NCBI GenBank assembly: GCA_022592435.1 | Contig: JABYQS010000187.1 | Coordinates: 1 to 64,000, forward strand | Source of the DNA: Cerioporus squamosus | Lineage: Eukaryota > Basidiomycota > Agaricomycetes > Polyporales > Polyporaceae | Length of the DNA: 64,000 bases | Reading direction: 5' to 3' | Part shown: positions 33,892-47,194 of the stretch, piece after piece | Position numbering within the stretch: position 1 is the stretch's first letter | How the letters are laid out: each line of letters opens with the position of its first letter | Position numbers and translations under genes: made by a program | Notes under the pieces: generated by a model | What the model was told of the DNA's origin: nothing | Seen by the model: the letters and a program-made list of their open reading frames with translations, nothing else | The model's database searches: none

Positions 33892-36800
33892 GAGCCCAAA
33901 GCTGCATTAAACGCACAGCTGGTGGATATCGTCTCAGCTATGATCCGGAAAGGGTCATATCATGCCTGAAAGAGAGCGAGGCGGTCAATTTCTGGTGACA
34001 ATCAGTAGATCAAGTGAGACTTACCGCGAAGTCCGCTGTATCGTCCACGAGACTGACTCTGTTCGCACGGGCGCGAACCAAGTATGCGCTGAGAACAATA
34101 GCATCGGAATAAGCCTGTCGGAACATGCGCATAGTCATAGACCTCCCGGTTTGGCTGACATACCGTGAACATGAACGGCAGGTGGGCGAATGGCAGCGGG
34201 ACACGTCTTTTCATCGGAACCCTCTCACCGCTCCGATTGTTTCCTGCCATATCTTGAAGTGGTCTGAGTTCCTGACGGGTGAGTGAGTACAGGGTCTGCA
34301 GCCGCGGCTAGGATAGAGATGACGTTCAGGCCGTCAGGGACGTTGTTGGAGAGTTGGAGAAGGATGGCGACTGGGTTGAGACGACTATGATAGAAGGTGT
34401 TGACCTGATATCTGCTCTTGATGGCGTCAATTGAGTTCAGTGCGAGCGAGATCAGCCAGCACGCGCGTATGATAGGCGATTGGACGTTACCTGCTTGAGA
34501 CTTGAGTGTATTGCTGGTCGCATCCGAGGCGTCCAGAGATGCGGCCCTGTCTGTGTTCGTCTTCGAGAGAAGCTCGAACCCTGCAGAGCGCATCACCGCT
34601 GATTACGGGAAGAAACGTTTACGCGCGGCGAAGAATGGTCGGGTTACAGCGACGGCGAGGGGCGTTGAATCGGAGCACTTGCTTTGTCAGCAACTTGACG
34701 CAAACACAGATCTAGAGCTCGAGAGCAAAAACGCGCAGGCGGGGCTCGTCGCCTACGCGCAACGGCGCCTGAGACACGCGTGAGGTGTCGGCCATATGCC
34801 CAGCGAACGCTGTCCAATCAGTTGTCCATGAGTGAAAGTCTTCGGAGAGAGAGGAAGAAGTCGGTCAGGCCCTGGTGACGCCCCGCTCTGAGTTTGGTCA
34901 CGATGTCGGAGAACGCAGAAGAAACATGTGCACGAGATGAGAGCTAGTATGAGGTTGTTGGAGAGGACGTACGGGCAAGGTGAGAAGATGCCCCCAATTC
35001 ACAAAGCGTCTGTGTCCTTGGGACTCCGCTGAGCCTTGCCGGGAGGGCGGGGAACAATCGAGGGCCCATTATTGAGTCGTGCAGTTTCGCAAGGGAGCGT
35101 GGGCGTCGACGTACGTCTTGACGGTATTGGGCATACGGTTGCTTGCGAAAGGCAACGTCATTCTGTATCCGTGCGAATCAGCGGGGCTAGACCGATGCTG
35201 CACGAGGATGCTCAGGCGATGCTCAAGTACCGAACTCACTGGTTCTGTTTCAAAGGTAATCGATGGGGTTTCAAGCGATGACGCGGAGTACTTTGCCTGC
35301 TCCACTCCAAGGCGTCGATCGCCACCATGTCTAGTTCACTAAACTCGAAGTTGAACACGGGGGACTCTGGCGCTCAGGACGTGCAGACCTCGGCAATGGA
35401 ACGAGCCGAGTGACAGCAGGGACGACTGGTAAGTAGCCAGGTCAAGGAGAGTCCGCAGGGAGCCAGGCGTGCGTTCTCCAAGGAGCGGCAGAACGACGTG
35501 CTCATTGCGATGCAGGAGCTAGGCATGATCCATGCCACGGGCTCGGACGAGGAGTGAGACGAATATTGTTCCTGGAAGGATTCTGTACTTCATGTCGTGA
35601 GGGGGTCGAGACGGCAGGCTGAAGCGACCATCGAATGGTCCTCCATTCGGAGCCAGTCGCAGAAGGACAGGATTGTCGAGTCTGCCCTGCACGAGGGGCG
35701 AGGAAGCGTACACAGCGTCCTGTACTTCACGATCGGCCTTGGCTGAACCGATGCTGCTTTTTGGCTGCTTTGGCTGTCGACGGGTAATCGGCTCAGCGCC
35801 ATCCGGAGCATGTACTCAAGTGCCTCGCACCCTCCCTTGGCCACCGGTGGGTGACTCGAGCCCTGCGGCGCATATCTCCTCAGTGTGACGAAGACCACTG
35901 CACAAGCGTAAGTAGAGTACCCCCGCAGCATCTCTGGGGGGAGGAGGAGGAAGGGACGTACTAGTCTGACACGTCTATAGTCTCCATCTTCCCAGCGTTC
36001 CTGGCATTAATGAGCGCACGCCCAGTCTCGAACGCTCCTCCTTCCCTGAGATCCATTATGATGTAGTATGAACCAGGCCTCGAAGCAGACCGTACCGACG
36101 TCCTGCAGTTGAACTTGTCCAGCGATTTTTGCACTGCCGCGAGCGTATTCTCCCGTACCCGTGCTCAGGGTGGTAGATCTCGAAAGCTAGGCCGAACGTT
36201 GACGTGAATTTTTCAGACAGGCGGCGTGAAGCAGGGTCAATCTCCACGTACGACATGAATTATGTAGTGCGAATGACGTACCACGGTCAAAAAAGGCATC
36301 CTGATTGTCGCAACGCTGCCCATATTGTCAGGCAACTGCTACGATGCTCGGTGGCCGCCACATCACGAGTCCGAGCACGCCGCCGACCGCCGATGGCACC
36401 AAGACGCTGCTAGTCTGCGATCTCGTTCGAGATTGCGAAGCAGCCACGGGACCAGGCGGATGGGGTGGAAACTGTGGTAACGAGCACGCTCACGGTCGAG
36501 CACCTGCGGTGTCGTACTCGAGAGCATTGTGCTGCACCGGAAGGACGGGCAGCGGGCGGGGGTTGTTGACTGATGGTCCACCAGGACGACTTCACTGGAG
36601 GTGCGTGTCTTGTTGTTTTGTGACTGCGGGATGCATGCTGGATTGATTAGATGACGACGGCTCGGTCCAACCTCCTTCGGGAGGGACGAAGGGCGGTGGA
36701 CTGAGCGAGAGATCTCGAGCAACGGGCGGAGCGGCGCGGGCAGTACCGGGTGGGCGATTCCTCTGGTAGAGAAGGTGCCGGGTCCCTCTGCGCCGCTAGC

Positions 36801-38280
36801 TCAGCTGCCATACGGGCTTCAGACTGTACCCGGACAAGCCGGTCTTATTTGAAGGTGAGCAAGAACACTCGAATTAGGTGATCTGGAGGACTGGCCGTCT
36901 CATAAGTGAGCAAAGGACGCGGATCGGAACGCCAGACGTGCAGGCATCGGCGTGACTGTTTTCTGTCGGTAGCAGGTTGCGACAGCGCGCCAGGATCGAG
37001 CTCTGTCGTCTCCGGTCTCCCAGGTCAAGCGATCACCATCGAGTGCTCCATGCGAATACCCACGGGCCCGCTGCGGCGACAGACATTGTCGCTGCCTCGC
37101 GAGACCCATCGTGAGCAGTGACGCGTCTAGCGGCCTTTCCGAATCGCTTCGTCGCCCAAACCCGGTCTCCTCCTCATGGCCGTTCCGGGAGAGCGCACGC
37201 CATCGCTTGAAGCCAATCCTCAGGCCAGCATTCTCCCCATTGTTACCAGCTCGTTGCCTCCGTCCTTCTCTTCCCCCCGCTGCGACGCGACTGAAGCGTC
37301 TGACCCCGTCATGCTGCCGTGCCCGCCATTTCCTCGTATATGATCAGATGAATGGCGTTACCCGTTGGGAACATGATGACTCACTACTTGTGGCCTCGCA
37401 GCCGCATCGTGTATACGCATCAAGGGGTCGTACGGCTCACACGGTAACCATGGTGGCACTCGGAGGGGCAGTAGTGTGGAGGTGATGGCAGTACGTCCAA
37501 CTGCCTTCGTTGAAGAGCGGAAAGGGAGGCGAAGGGCAAGGGCCGTGCGTTGGCATTGACGACACAGAATGTGAGATGTGTCAAGGTCGACGGGAGGGTG
37601 ATATGCTGTGGAGGCAGGAAGGGGGCCAGTCAGCAAGCGTTCATGACCTCGAGAGCGTCCCGCCATGTGTACATTACATGAACGCCAAGTGCGTCTGGTC
37701 CCTAACCGTGAATCGACGACGATAGAAAAGTCGGGAACGAAGGGTTGACGGAGCGTGCCGAAGAGTGACGATGGGTCTGGGTCCGGCGCCCTGCGCATGC
37801 ATGACAAGGATAAAACCAGTGCTACGGAGCAATAGAAGTACTCCTACTCAGGGTAACCGCCCCACGCGATCGCAATCCATGGGATGAACAGCTCTGTGAG
37901 TAGAGAGCAACTCGAGCTTCAAAGGGAACAGTGGTGGTCGAAGAGTTTGATAAGTTTGGGCTAGACGTAGACCAGGCCCCGGGCAGACGCAGAGCTCAGA
38001 CCTGGCTCGGACCAACGAACGGTTCAACGGATGCTGCGACAGTGATGGTAAGATCAAGGTAATTATAAGAAACTTAAGTCGAGATCAAGCGCGCTAGCCG
38101 CAATCAATTGGGGCGGGAGAAGCCGGGGAGCAACTGTACTGGGTAAGTACAAACTGTGTCAAACACTGACAGTCGCCGCCACAGCGATCGCGAGTCCGAC
38201 CACATCCCGAACTTCCCGCTGACGTTGCTTTCCGCCGCGGTGTCCTTTCTCACTCCACCCATCCAAGATATACTGCAAAA
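33892..38280. other. Gene-poor stretch with probable relics
   Basis: On the minus strand, 34204-34011 joined by a gtaagt/ccag intron to about 33979-33925 reads as a protein end (RMFRQAYSDAIVLSAYLVRA ... LTASLSFRHDMTLSGS), and 34596-34225 may be upstream exons. On the plus strand, 34502-34783 is a charged helix-like frame, and a frame near 35475-35558 reads SKERQNDVLIAMQELGM. None can be built into a gene. From 35.6 to 38.28 kb I see nothing firm. Confidence 0.35.
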
Positions 38281-41200
38281 ATGACTGTGGTATATCGTCA
38301 AACCAGCGTGTGCACACAAGCAGAACTCGAGGGAGTGGGTCTTCCCACATGTGCCTCGTGCAAGTGTACCGCTGACGCGGATGCTGATATCTGTCGCTTC
38401 AAAGGTAAACAACTCTAGCGGCGCATCTATCTGGGTTAGCACTCAGTGTATCCCTATATGCTGCAGATCTCCGCGTACTTGCCTACAATGAAGACACCCG
38501 GAAGTATCGGGTTATGTGTGAGGATACGTCACTGGAAGTCAAGCCGGATTTACGTTGTGTGTATGACTGCCGACACAAGCCAGATATTTTGCTATTGAAA
38601 AGAGTGAGCCTTTCTATCACGCACTCGAGCGATACTGAACATCTGCTAGGTCCTGTGCGCCAAGCTGCTGCTCCCTGTGTACCAGAAGGAATTGGAGTTC
38701 CTTGCTCTAAACCCTCTTCGGCGCAAGAGGGAAGTTCGTGTACGTGCGACCTGTGGTAAGTGATATATTACGGTCCATGTCAGTTTTCTGACGATCTTAT
38801 GTAGATCGCTGCGAGAGAGAACTTCTCGGTGGCAGCTGGCTGTGTGAGACGTGCGGCAAGGAGTACTGTATGCTTTGTATCGGCCATCCTCCCGACAAGG
38901 TGCATCATGTGGCTCTTTGGGGGTAACATCATACTGACTGAAAACTACGGAAGCTACGCAAGGTCTGTCACAGTACCAAGAAACTCCTCCCATCTACCCG
39001 CTTTAGCCAGGAGGAGCTAGTAGCAGGCATCGCCGAAATGCATAGCTATATTGAGTAAGCATATTGTCAGCAGCATCGTTGCTTTAGTTCGGGACTGACC
39101 CACGCAGCTCATCGACGATGTCTACCGACGTACTGCTTCGAGAGAACGACAGCACAAGTCTACATGATCTGCTGGTTGTGCACAAGGATGAATTCACGCT
39201 GGAGAGGTTTCGTTCTGTGTGGGCGTCACACACCCCGATCGTTGTGCGTGGAGTCCACCTCGACTTCCAAGTTCGCTGGACGCCGGACTACTTCATGGAG
39301 CGTTACGGTGAACGAGCCTGCGAAGTAGAGGACTGCGAGACAGGACTGTGCTTCAACGGACTCACTGTCAGCGAATATTTCCAGTCTTTCGGTCAACAGA
39401 GAGTCAGAGGGACCGGTACCCCGATCCTTCGGTTGAAGGTAAGTTCGTCATGTTGTCCCTGTCCTACCGGCCTGCATGATGCGGTCTTGCGATCTAGGAC
39501 TGGCCTCCGAGGGACAACTTCAGCGAAGTTTTCCCCGATCTCTTGGACGACTTCGTGAAAGTGGTCCCAGCGCCGGATTATTGCGCACCGCATGGTGTAT
39601 TCAACCTCGCCTCACATTTTCCGAGAAACACAGTGGGACCGGACCTCGGTAGGTGTTCGCTGTGACGACTACCCTCTCCACATCTGGCTGACCGTGTTGC
39701 GAATGGCAGGGCCTAAGATATACAATGCCTACGCTTCAGTCTCCGACAACGATCACAATGGATCGACGCGTTTGCACATGGACGTGGCAGATGCTGTCAA
39801 TATCATGACGTATGCAAGCCTCACTTCCAACGGAGAACAGGGTTACGCCCTCTGGCATATTTTCGCTCGCCACCATGCTCCTCTTCTCCGGAACTATCTC
39901 GGCCGGCGGACGAAGGGAGCACGCACCGAGGGCGATGCAATACACAATCAGGATACGTACCTGACACCTGTGATGCTTGATGAGCTGAAGCAGTTGGGTG
40001 TTGAGCCTTACGTCATACAGCAATATGTTGGCGATGCGGTATTCATCCCTGCAGGGTGTGCTCATCAGGTGAGCGAGCTCTCGCAATCATACAAAAGGAA
40101 TGAAACCAACCACACCTTAGGTATCGAACCAAGCTGACTGCATGAAGATCGCTTGCGATTTCGTGAGCCCTGAGAGCGCGGAAATGTGCCAGCAGATTGC
40201 CTTGGACCTTCGCATGCAGCGGTTGAACGTTTCTGGGTCCGCAGAAGAGGTTCTGCCCGTGCTGGGCATGCTCTACTATACATGGATAACGCTCCCACTA
40301 CTCGAAGCAAGGTGCCTTGACCAGTATGTGCGCAGCTTGCTCTCTACGATACTTGACGATCTCAGAGAAGCTCCCAGTCCCAACCAGGCGAGCACGTTCG
40401 ACGTCGTCACCGTCCCCATGTCCACATCGACTACTTCTTCAACCGCAGGGGAGACGTATAGGTCTGGACACGGACTAAACGGGTCAGGGTGACCATTGGT
40501 ATACTCACTGTGATCCATGTTGACAGTTCTCATTCTAGCTTGACTGCAGATCCAACGATGCCCGACGCCAGTATGGACTATGCCGAAGGCCATGATTCAG
40601 AATCGCCATCGCACATGCCCCTAACTCAGGCCGTCGATCGTGTGGTAGTCAGCATACCAAGAAATGCCTCTTCAATCGTCGATGCAATTGCCGATCTTGG
40701 GAGTACTAGCAATCTGATAATCGCTGAGGCGTCCCCAGAAGTAGACATCGGTGAGCTGGCTTTCATTTCGCTTCGGATGATGTATTGCTTGACCTGGGCG
40801 GCCGCCAATTTGTGCTGCAGCCAACGCTGATGGTTATGTTTTAGACATGTCTGCCCACGTCCCCACCATGGCTGGGAGCTCCTTTGGAGTGAGCACAGGT
40901 GAGCACAGGCCGGACTAGACCTGGGGATCTCATCGTGCTCTCACATATATGCCTAACCAATCGTTTGAACTCTCGCAGCGCACCAGGACGTAAGCAGTCT
41001 TCATTCGCGTCTTTGCTACGGTGCTAAGTTGCGTTCACTAGCCGCAAGAGCCCTACTCTGCACGAGGGACCCATGCCGTCAGTAGACTGGAGTGGCGAAG
41101 TCAGCGACGACAGAAGAAAAACATCGCAAAAGCATACGGAAAGCGACCTTTCAATCCCGCGCACTCTTTCCCTTGCGACCATCCATCCTGCCAAGGGATT

Positions 41201-41434
41201 TTCAACCGGAGCGGTCTATTGCAACACATGTAAGTGTGGAGACATATATGTTCATCGTCCGCTTGTTGAAGTCTTCTGTTCAGGAGGCAGTGGCATTCTG
41301 ACATATACACTGGAGATCAGAAGAGCGAACGGTTCCTGCTCTGCGAGAAGAAGTGCGATGCAGATACTTTCTGGCAGATGGTGCGCTCTATGTATCTTAT
41401 ACCTCCAGAGCAGGGTAAGCTTGTCAGCGCGTGA
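38281..41434 (+). CDS. JmjC-domain protein, KDM3/JHDM2-like histone demethylase
   Basis: Fourteen exons fit with continuous phase: 38281-38404, 38467-38603, 38650-38755, 38805-38922, 38974-39054, 39108-39438, 39498-39648, 39710-40068, 40121-40488, 40539-40750, 40845-40898, 40979-40989, 41042-41229 and 41284-41434 (796 aa). Cys clusters lie at C24/C27/C29 and C122, C125, C136, C139, C144, C147, resembling the zinc region before KDM3 JmjC domains. The JmjC domain includes LKDWPPRDNFSEVFPDLLDD, NLASHFP, PKIYNAYASV and GSTRLHMDVADAVN, giving the iron ligands H372 and D374. The third ligand is H468 in FIPAGCAHQV, followed by MKIACDFVSPE. KDM3 enzymes remove H3K9 methyl groups in the nucleus with Fe(II) and 2-oxoglutarate. 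The C-terminus has a C2H2-like finger (FPCDHPSCQGIFNRSGLLQH). Substrate is inferred; an upstream first exon is possible. Confidence 0.88.
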
Positions 41435-41751
41435 TTTACCTGTGGTTCTCCAACATTGTGCGTTACTCCTATCGATATCGCTGCGTCGGTTCAAGTTTGA
41501 GTACGAAGTCATGCATACGGCAAGCTTCTCTCGTACCATCAAGAGTCTTCGCGGCAGTGCGAGCATTGCGAGATGGCGATAGTCGTCGATATGTGGACGA
41601 TGGTATAGCCCGCTGCAAGGATCAGATGACACCCCGATCGCGTCGTGAGCGACAAAAGCGACGTACTTACATGGAATCACAGCTCAAAAACAGAGATGCT
41701 CGACCGGTTATGAGTACGTCGTGGACTGGAGCTGTTCAAAATGGAAAAAGT

Positions 41752-41823
41752 GCAACAACGTGGGATTGAACCCGCAACCACGCGGTCGCGAACCGCCGAG
41801 CCATACCACTACACGACTTGTCT
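41752..41823 (-). tRNA. tRNA-like sequence, possibly a degenerate tRNA (anticodon position CGC)
   Basis: 72 nt on the minus strand. The B-box region ggttcaatccc fits the RNA polymerase III consensus, and tagtggta fits the D-loop/A-box. By spacing, the anticodon loop is TTCGCGA closed by four of five pairs, which would give CGC (Ala). The T-arm has four of five pairs but a 6-nt loop, the D-stem pairs poorly, and the acceptor stem has four good pairs plus a wobble. It is therefore either a pseudogene or tRNA-derived repeat. A covariance-model score is needed. Confidence 0.4.
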
Positions 41824-42570
41824 ACTGTGACTGGATAATTATACCATCGTTATGGCGTCCGAAACAATGTTCGTATTATCGCCAGGCTGAGAGCGACTCT
41901 CCTGTACCTCGTCTATTCTACTGAGTGCAGCTCTCATCGCCGCAGTGGTCACTAATCGCTGTATTGCCCGTCAGACTGAGATCCTAGCTCCGGCCTGTTC
42001 GTCGGTGTCGTCTATGATGGGGTAAGTTGAGCATGTCCTCCGAAGTCCCGCCGCGTATCGAGCCGCGTATCGGAGTACACGGGTGGCCCTTTCGTGCAGT
42101 TGTTGCGGTTCCGGGTTTGGAACTACGTTACCTAGTACGCCATCTACCAGCTGCAGTTGCAACTCCCGGCCGGGCGCTACCCGCAGCCGTCGCTTGAAGT
42201 TTGGACGTCGATCACGCGGGACCCGAAGAGCTCGAGATGAGGCGGAAGGTACGTACGTCTCTCCCTTCCGGCTATCCTAATTTCGCAGAGCGAGACTGAC
42301 GCTCCCTGCAACTTGATTGTCAATGCACTCTACTAGGCAGGCCTACACGTACAGCTTGGAGCTTGCCTAATTGGGAAGGCAGTTTCAGCCAATCGCTACC
42401 TCGAAGGCGTGGTCTACCAATGCCGCGAATATCCATTTCTGTGCGCATGCGGAGGTCAGAAGCATTCCAGCATTCCAAGAGGCAAGAGCCCAGCAGTAGA
42501 GGAGGATCGTCCACGTGCATGGCGCGCAGGACCCTAACTTGCTGATCCGAGGTATCAAGCTGGCCAGCCG

Positions 42571-45500
42571 GTGGAGGTCAGTAAGCAGTCAGTAGCGCCC
42601 TTCCCCGTATTAAAGGGATCTCGCATGTTTCAGGGCTACTACACATCAAGTCCCGTTATGGTTGCAGAACGCCTTCTATGCTTCTGCGACGCATGCGGCC
42701 CTTCTGGCTCACCGCAGTCGAGATCTACGCTTGCTATTCACAGCAAGGCGCAAAGCGCAAAGAATCGCTCTGCCTATGGTACCGATCGAAACATGGTCAA
42801 AGAGTGGAGGCGCGGTGAGGGTAGCACGTCCGGGTGCCACGATATCGATGCTATATCTCCCATCTGTCCTCCTCCCGCGGAACGACGGTTTGAGGCCATC
42901 TCAGCTCAAGTCGTCCAAGTCATGTCGTCTTTCGTCCTACCGATGACCCTGACCTTCAAGTATCCTCCGCTCACACCAACAGCGATGTATCCCGGTCCGG
43001 GGATCACTCCCTCTTGGGACGAAGGTCCCGCAGCTGTTGTGACGACGGATCAATCGAACGCGCGAGTCCTCCTTCACATATCCTACTTGAACTCTACCAG
43101 AGTCGCTCTTACCCGTACAGAAGATGCCGTCTACGCCTCAGCGAATCATAGCATAGACGTCGTTATGAGAACCGTAACCGAGAGGTTACAGTTTCTGGAG
43201 CGCTGGAGGATGTCTCAGTGGATTCGTCTGCAACGAACCGCTCCCGACCCGGAGGGTCTAGGTCCTAGGAGGTACGATACGGGTATGTCTGTAATAGCGG
43301 GCTGTGCTTGCAGTGAGATGACAGAACTGTCCAGAGCCCTTCTTTACTGGCATGAAGGACGATCACCCGGTTGTAAACACATGCATTTTTCTCGTCCTTG
43401 TGCTCAACTTGTTGTATCACGTAACTATTCCTGCTTGTCGGCTCACGATCAAGATACTCAAACGTCTACTCCGGATCGCGGTGAGCGACCAACTTGCACA
43501 ACTTGGACCCAATGCGAGCGACCAGTTCGAGAGTGTTCTGGCATCCATCCCCGCAGACGTATCTACTTCCATCAAACGTCTGAACATCTTCCCGGAGACC
43601 GTGGAGTATGCATGCTGCCCTTCTTGCTTTGCTCTACATCCGTCGCGCGACCCTCGAAATCTTCAATCAACCGTCGGAAGAGTCGATTTCGCGGATGTCG
43701 GCGGAGAAGACTCGGATTTACCACTTGCTGAGGGGCAATATGTTTCCGATACCCTCCCGTTCTACTCCCATGGCCTGATAGCACCCAACGACACCGGCAG
43801 AATTCTAAGTGCGTACCCAGAGTACTGCACTTATCAAGATACGCCAGAAGCCGGAGAGTGCGGAGCACGCCTGTTGCGCAAGCGCATGCAGCGTTCTTCT
43901 CAGTACCGTCCGATACGGAAGTATTCTTATCAAACACTCACCTCCTGGATCGGGAGGATGATGTCTCGGCGAGACTTTGAGGCGATGATTGACAGATCAT
44001 TGGAGAGTGCAACTCGTGGCGATATATCAAGCTATTATGTTGACGACATCCTACAATCTTCGGAAGTACGAAGCTTCCTAGGTCCAGACGGTCGGCTATT
44101 CCTGGAGCAAAGCGAAGATGAAAGCAGGCTACTGTTCAGCCTCTTCATTGACTGGTTCAATCCTCGAGGAAACCGTCGCGCAGGGGCATCACTGTCCTCC
44201 GGAGTAATCTTCATGGCGTGTCTCAATCTTCCCCCAGAGGTTCGGTACAAAAAAGAGAACCTATATCTCGCCGGTGTTCTTCCAGGGCCCAAGAGTCCTT
44301 CCCTAGACCAAGTTAACCACTTCTTAGAACCCATCGTCAATGAACTATTTCTGCTTTGGAAGGATGGTGTCGCACTATCCCGCACAGCCATGCGAGCGTC
44401 AGGCCGCCTCATCAGAGCCGCCCTGATTCCCCTAGCTTCAGACCTCGGGGCAATACGCAAGACATCTGGCACAGCATCACACAGCGCGACGTACTTTTGC
44501 ACCTTCTGTCAACTGAAGAAGCGCGACATCAATGACCTCGATGCACCGCTTTGGCCTCGTCGAGATTGCGTGGCGTTTCGGAAGCATGCAGAGGCATGGA
44601 GGAACGCCCCAACTTCCAAAGAACGCAAGCGATTGTTCAAAGCTCACGGCATCAGGTACTCGGTATTGCTGAAGCTACCCTATTGGAGGCCCACGCGGTA
44701 CATAGTATTGGACGCGATGCACAACATGTTCCTGGGATTATTCCAGCGCCATTGCAGAAACATCCTTGGGATGAACATCGAGACAGACGAGCCTCAAGAG
44801 AGAGGCGATGAGGAAGCCACACCATTGTTCACAGGGGAAGACATGGCGAGAGCTCTCACTAAGCTTCGACAGTGCCCAACGCCAGAAGCTCTCAGAAACG
44901 CTATCACGCTGCCAGTCATGCGAGTGCTCTACGAAATGGCCGGCTATGGGAACCCAGGAAAGAAAACGAAGCTTGAGATGGCAAGGGTGTTGCTCGCACA
45001 GGTGAGTGATCAACGCCAGGTAACGAGTCTCCGAGTGTTCCATCTGAAGGAGTTGCGAAGCGCGACACCGCAGTGGCGAAGGCATCATCCGCGGATGTTG
45101 ATAGTTCCATCCGCTCATATGATGATGCGCGGAAGTCAAAGAAGAAGGTGGTTCTGGACAAATCAGTGCTTCTGGAGGTTACCGCCGATATGGGAGTTAC
45201 CTTGCTCCCCTCTGCGATCGGCCGTCCTCCGGTCAATGTCGGCAGCGCTGGGGCAGGAACGCTGAGCGCAGATCAATGGCGCACCTTGTGCATGGTCCAC
45301 TTGGTGGTTACTCTTACCCGTCTCTGGGGATGGCTGCCGACAGGAGACAGACGACGTGAACTCCTCGACAACTTCTTGGATCTGGTCGCCGCTGTTCGAT
45401 ACGGCAATGTCCGCAGGACGTGTCGAAATCGGATTGCAACCTATAACTTCCACATATTCAGATATGTTACAGGATTGCGCAGACTCTTCCCTGAACAAGA

Positions 45501-46617
45501 CTTGGTACCTAACCATCACCTGGCGCTGCATTTCGGAGAGGTACTGAAGAACTTCGGGCCCTCCCATGCCTATTGGGGCTTCCCTTTTGAGCGACAGATT
45601 CGTATTCTACGCCACGCCAAGATCAACTATCGTCTCGGTGTGTGGTATCTTTCCGCCAATTTGAGACCTTGTGATTGACATGCGCGTCCCAGGGGAGACC
45701 GAAGTCACCTTTTTCGAATCCTTCTGTTTAGGAAACAACCTGAAGGCTCTGATGGTGTCCCGGGAATTACCCATTGTGCTTCATGACTTCATTGACCTCA
45801 TAGACTGCTCCTTCTCTGGAGATGTTCCCGAGAGTGACACAACCAGGCCGTCGGTGTACGCCGCGGGTTCGGAGCCCATGCTCACTGTTCACGAGAAGAA
45901 GGCATCACCGCTGCCTTTTGAAACCTACCAGGCATTGTTGGGATGCATACAGGGAGATCCTGCGCTTCGCGGGACCGGGCTATATCGATCAGTCTTTGAA
46001 GATCAAGATGGAGCTATAGTCCTGAACCCACAAGCAGAACTACTACAACATGTAGAACATCGAGGCCTCCGTTACTGCACTTATTCGCACTATCCTGGAG
46101 ATAGTCATGTCCTCTTCCGAGCGTCCACAGCAGCTACTGCGCGTACTCGGGAGACGGAACATCCTGCACTCTCCCTCGGTCAGATACAGGCAATTTTCAT
46201 CCACAAGAGGCTGCAAGCCGATGGGAAATATCTTCACCAAACGTTTGCAGCGCTACGCACGTTTGGCGCTCTATCGGAAGCAGACCAATGTCACGATCCT
46301 TATCGTCGGTACAACTCCCTACGAGCTACGCTCATCTACTCCTCTCCAGCGCGCAATATTCGAGTAGTGCCTATGCGCGACATCACTGCTCAGTTCGTGG
46401 CATGCCCATATCGCCACCCTCAATCAGCGCTATCCCGACCGTGCATGGTCGCGATACCGTTAGATGAGGTCAGTGTTTCGAAGACCACTGCTACTCAGGC
46501 ATGCGCTAACAATAGGCACGCGGAGCAGATGTGATTGCGGCAAATTCGCGCTACGCGGACAAGTGCAGGGAGCGTATAATGTGTCCACACCAATACCAAG
46601 AATGCGGTCCTACATGA
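42571..46617 (+). mobile_element. Fungal tnp2/CACTA-type transposase gene
   Basis: Exons: about 42571-43290, 43325-45001, 45061-45637, 45693-46468 and 46516-46617; the first junction is uncertain. The N-terminus has a Cys cluster (LLCFCDACGPSG). Then come the family's typical segments: NCPEPFFTGMKDDHPVVNTC, YACCPSCFALHPSR, LFSLFIDWFNPRGNRRAG, SHSATYFCTFCQLKKRD, HGIRYSVLLKLPYWRPTRYI, LDAMHNMFLGLFQRHCRNIL, LSADQWRTLCMVHL and LVPNHHLALHFGEVLKNFGP. These match the order in tnp2 (Transposase_21) proteins of CACTA/EnSpm elements, cut-and-paste DNA transposons. The frame is free of stops over more than 1100 codons once introns are removed, so the element may be young. Terminal inverted repeats beginning CACTA were not found in the flanks, so element borders are unknown. 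Confidence 0.85.
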
Positions 46618-47194
46618 ATACAAAGTGATAAGCTCACAGCTTCAATTCATTCTGCAGACGACCCCCGAGTACGATACCTATCCAGAAACGTGGGCGAAAT
46701 GCGAGTAGTAGCACGATGTCAGAGCTTGAATCCAGATATACAGCCTGTAACAATATACATGTCGCTGGCGGTGACTGTGAGCGTGCATATGCATATAGTT
46801 AGGAATGTAGACTGGATTGTGCGTCAATTGAAGGAATCTCTTCGCGCGAGTGATGTTCATTACCACTTACCATACACGTCATACCCGTCACGGTGACGGG
46901 AATCAGACCAGACCGCGTGGAACTGGTCAAGTTCGAACTGGTAGCCGCGGCCGTACGAGTTCGAACATGGCATGCAGCGACACAAGCCGGCCCTGGAGGT
47001 GCCATATGCATTGAGGGCAAGTACTCGCCGGCAAGTAGCCTGAGGCACGGAGATTCGGTCACGATGGAGCAGCACCGGTATCAGCTGTCGTAGAAAAGGA
47101 ACGAAAGCAGAGGTTAGCATAGGGTTCTGCATCACAACAAGTGAAGCAAAACTGCAATCCGAACGTACGTAGAACCTCGTGTTCGAGATCGAAA
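46618..47194. other. 3' flank of the transposase gene
   Basis: Short frames only. This stretch should contain the right end of the CACTA-like element if it is complete, but no terminal repeat was recognised. Confidence 0.35.
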
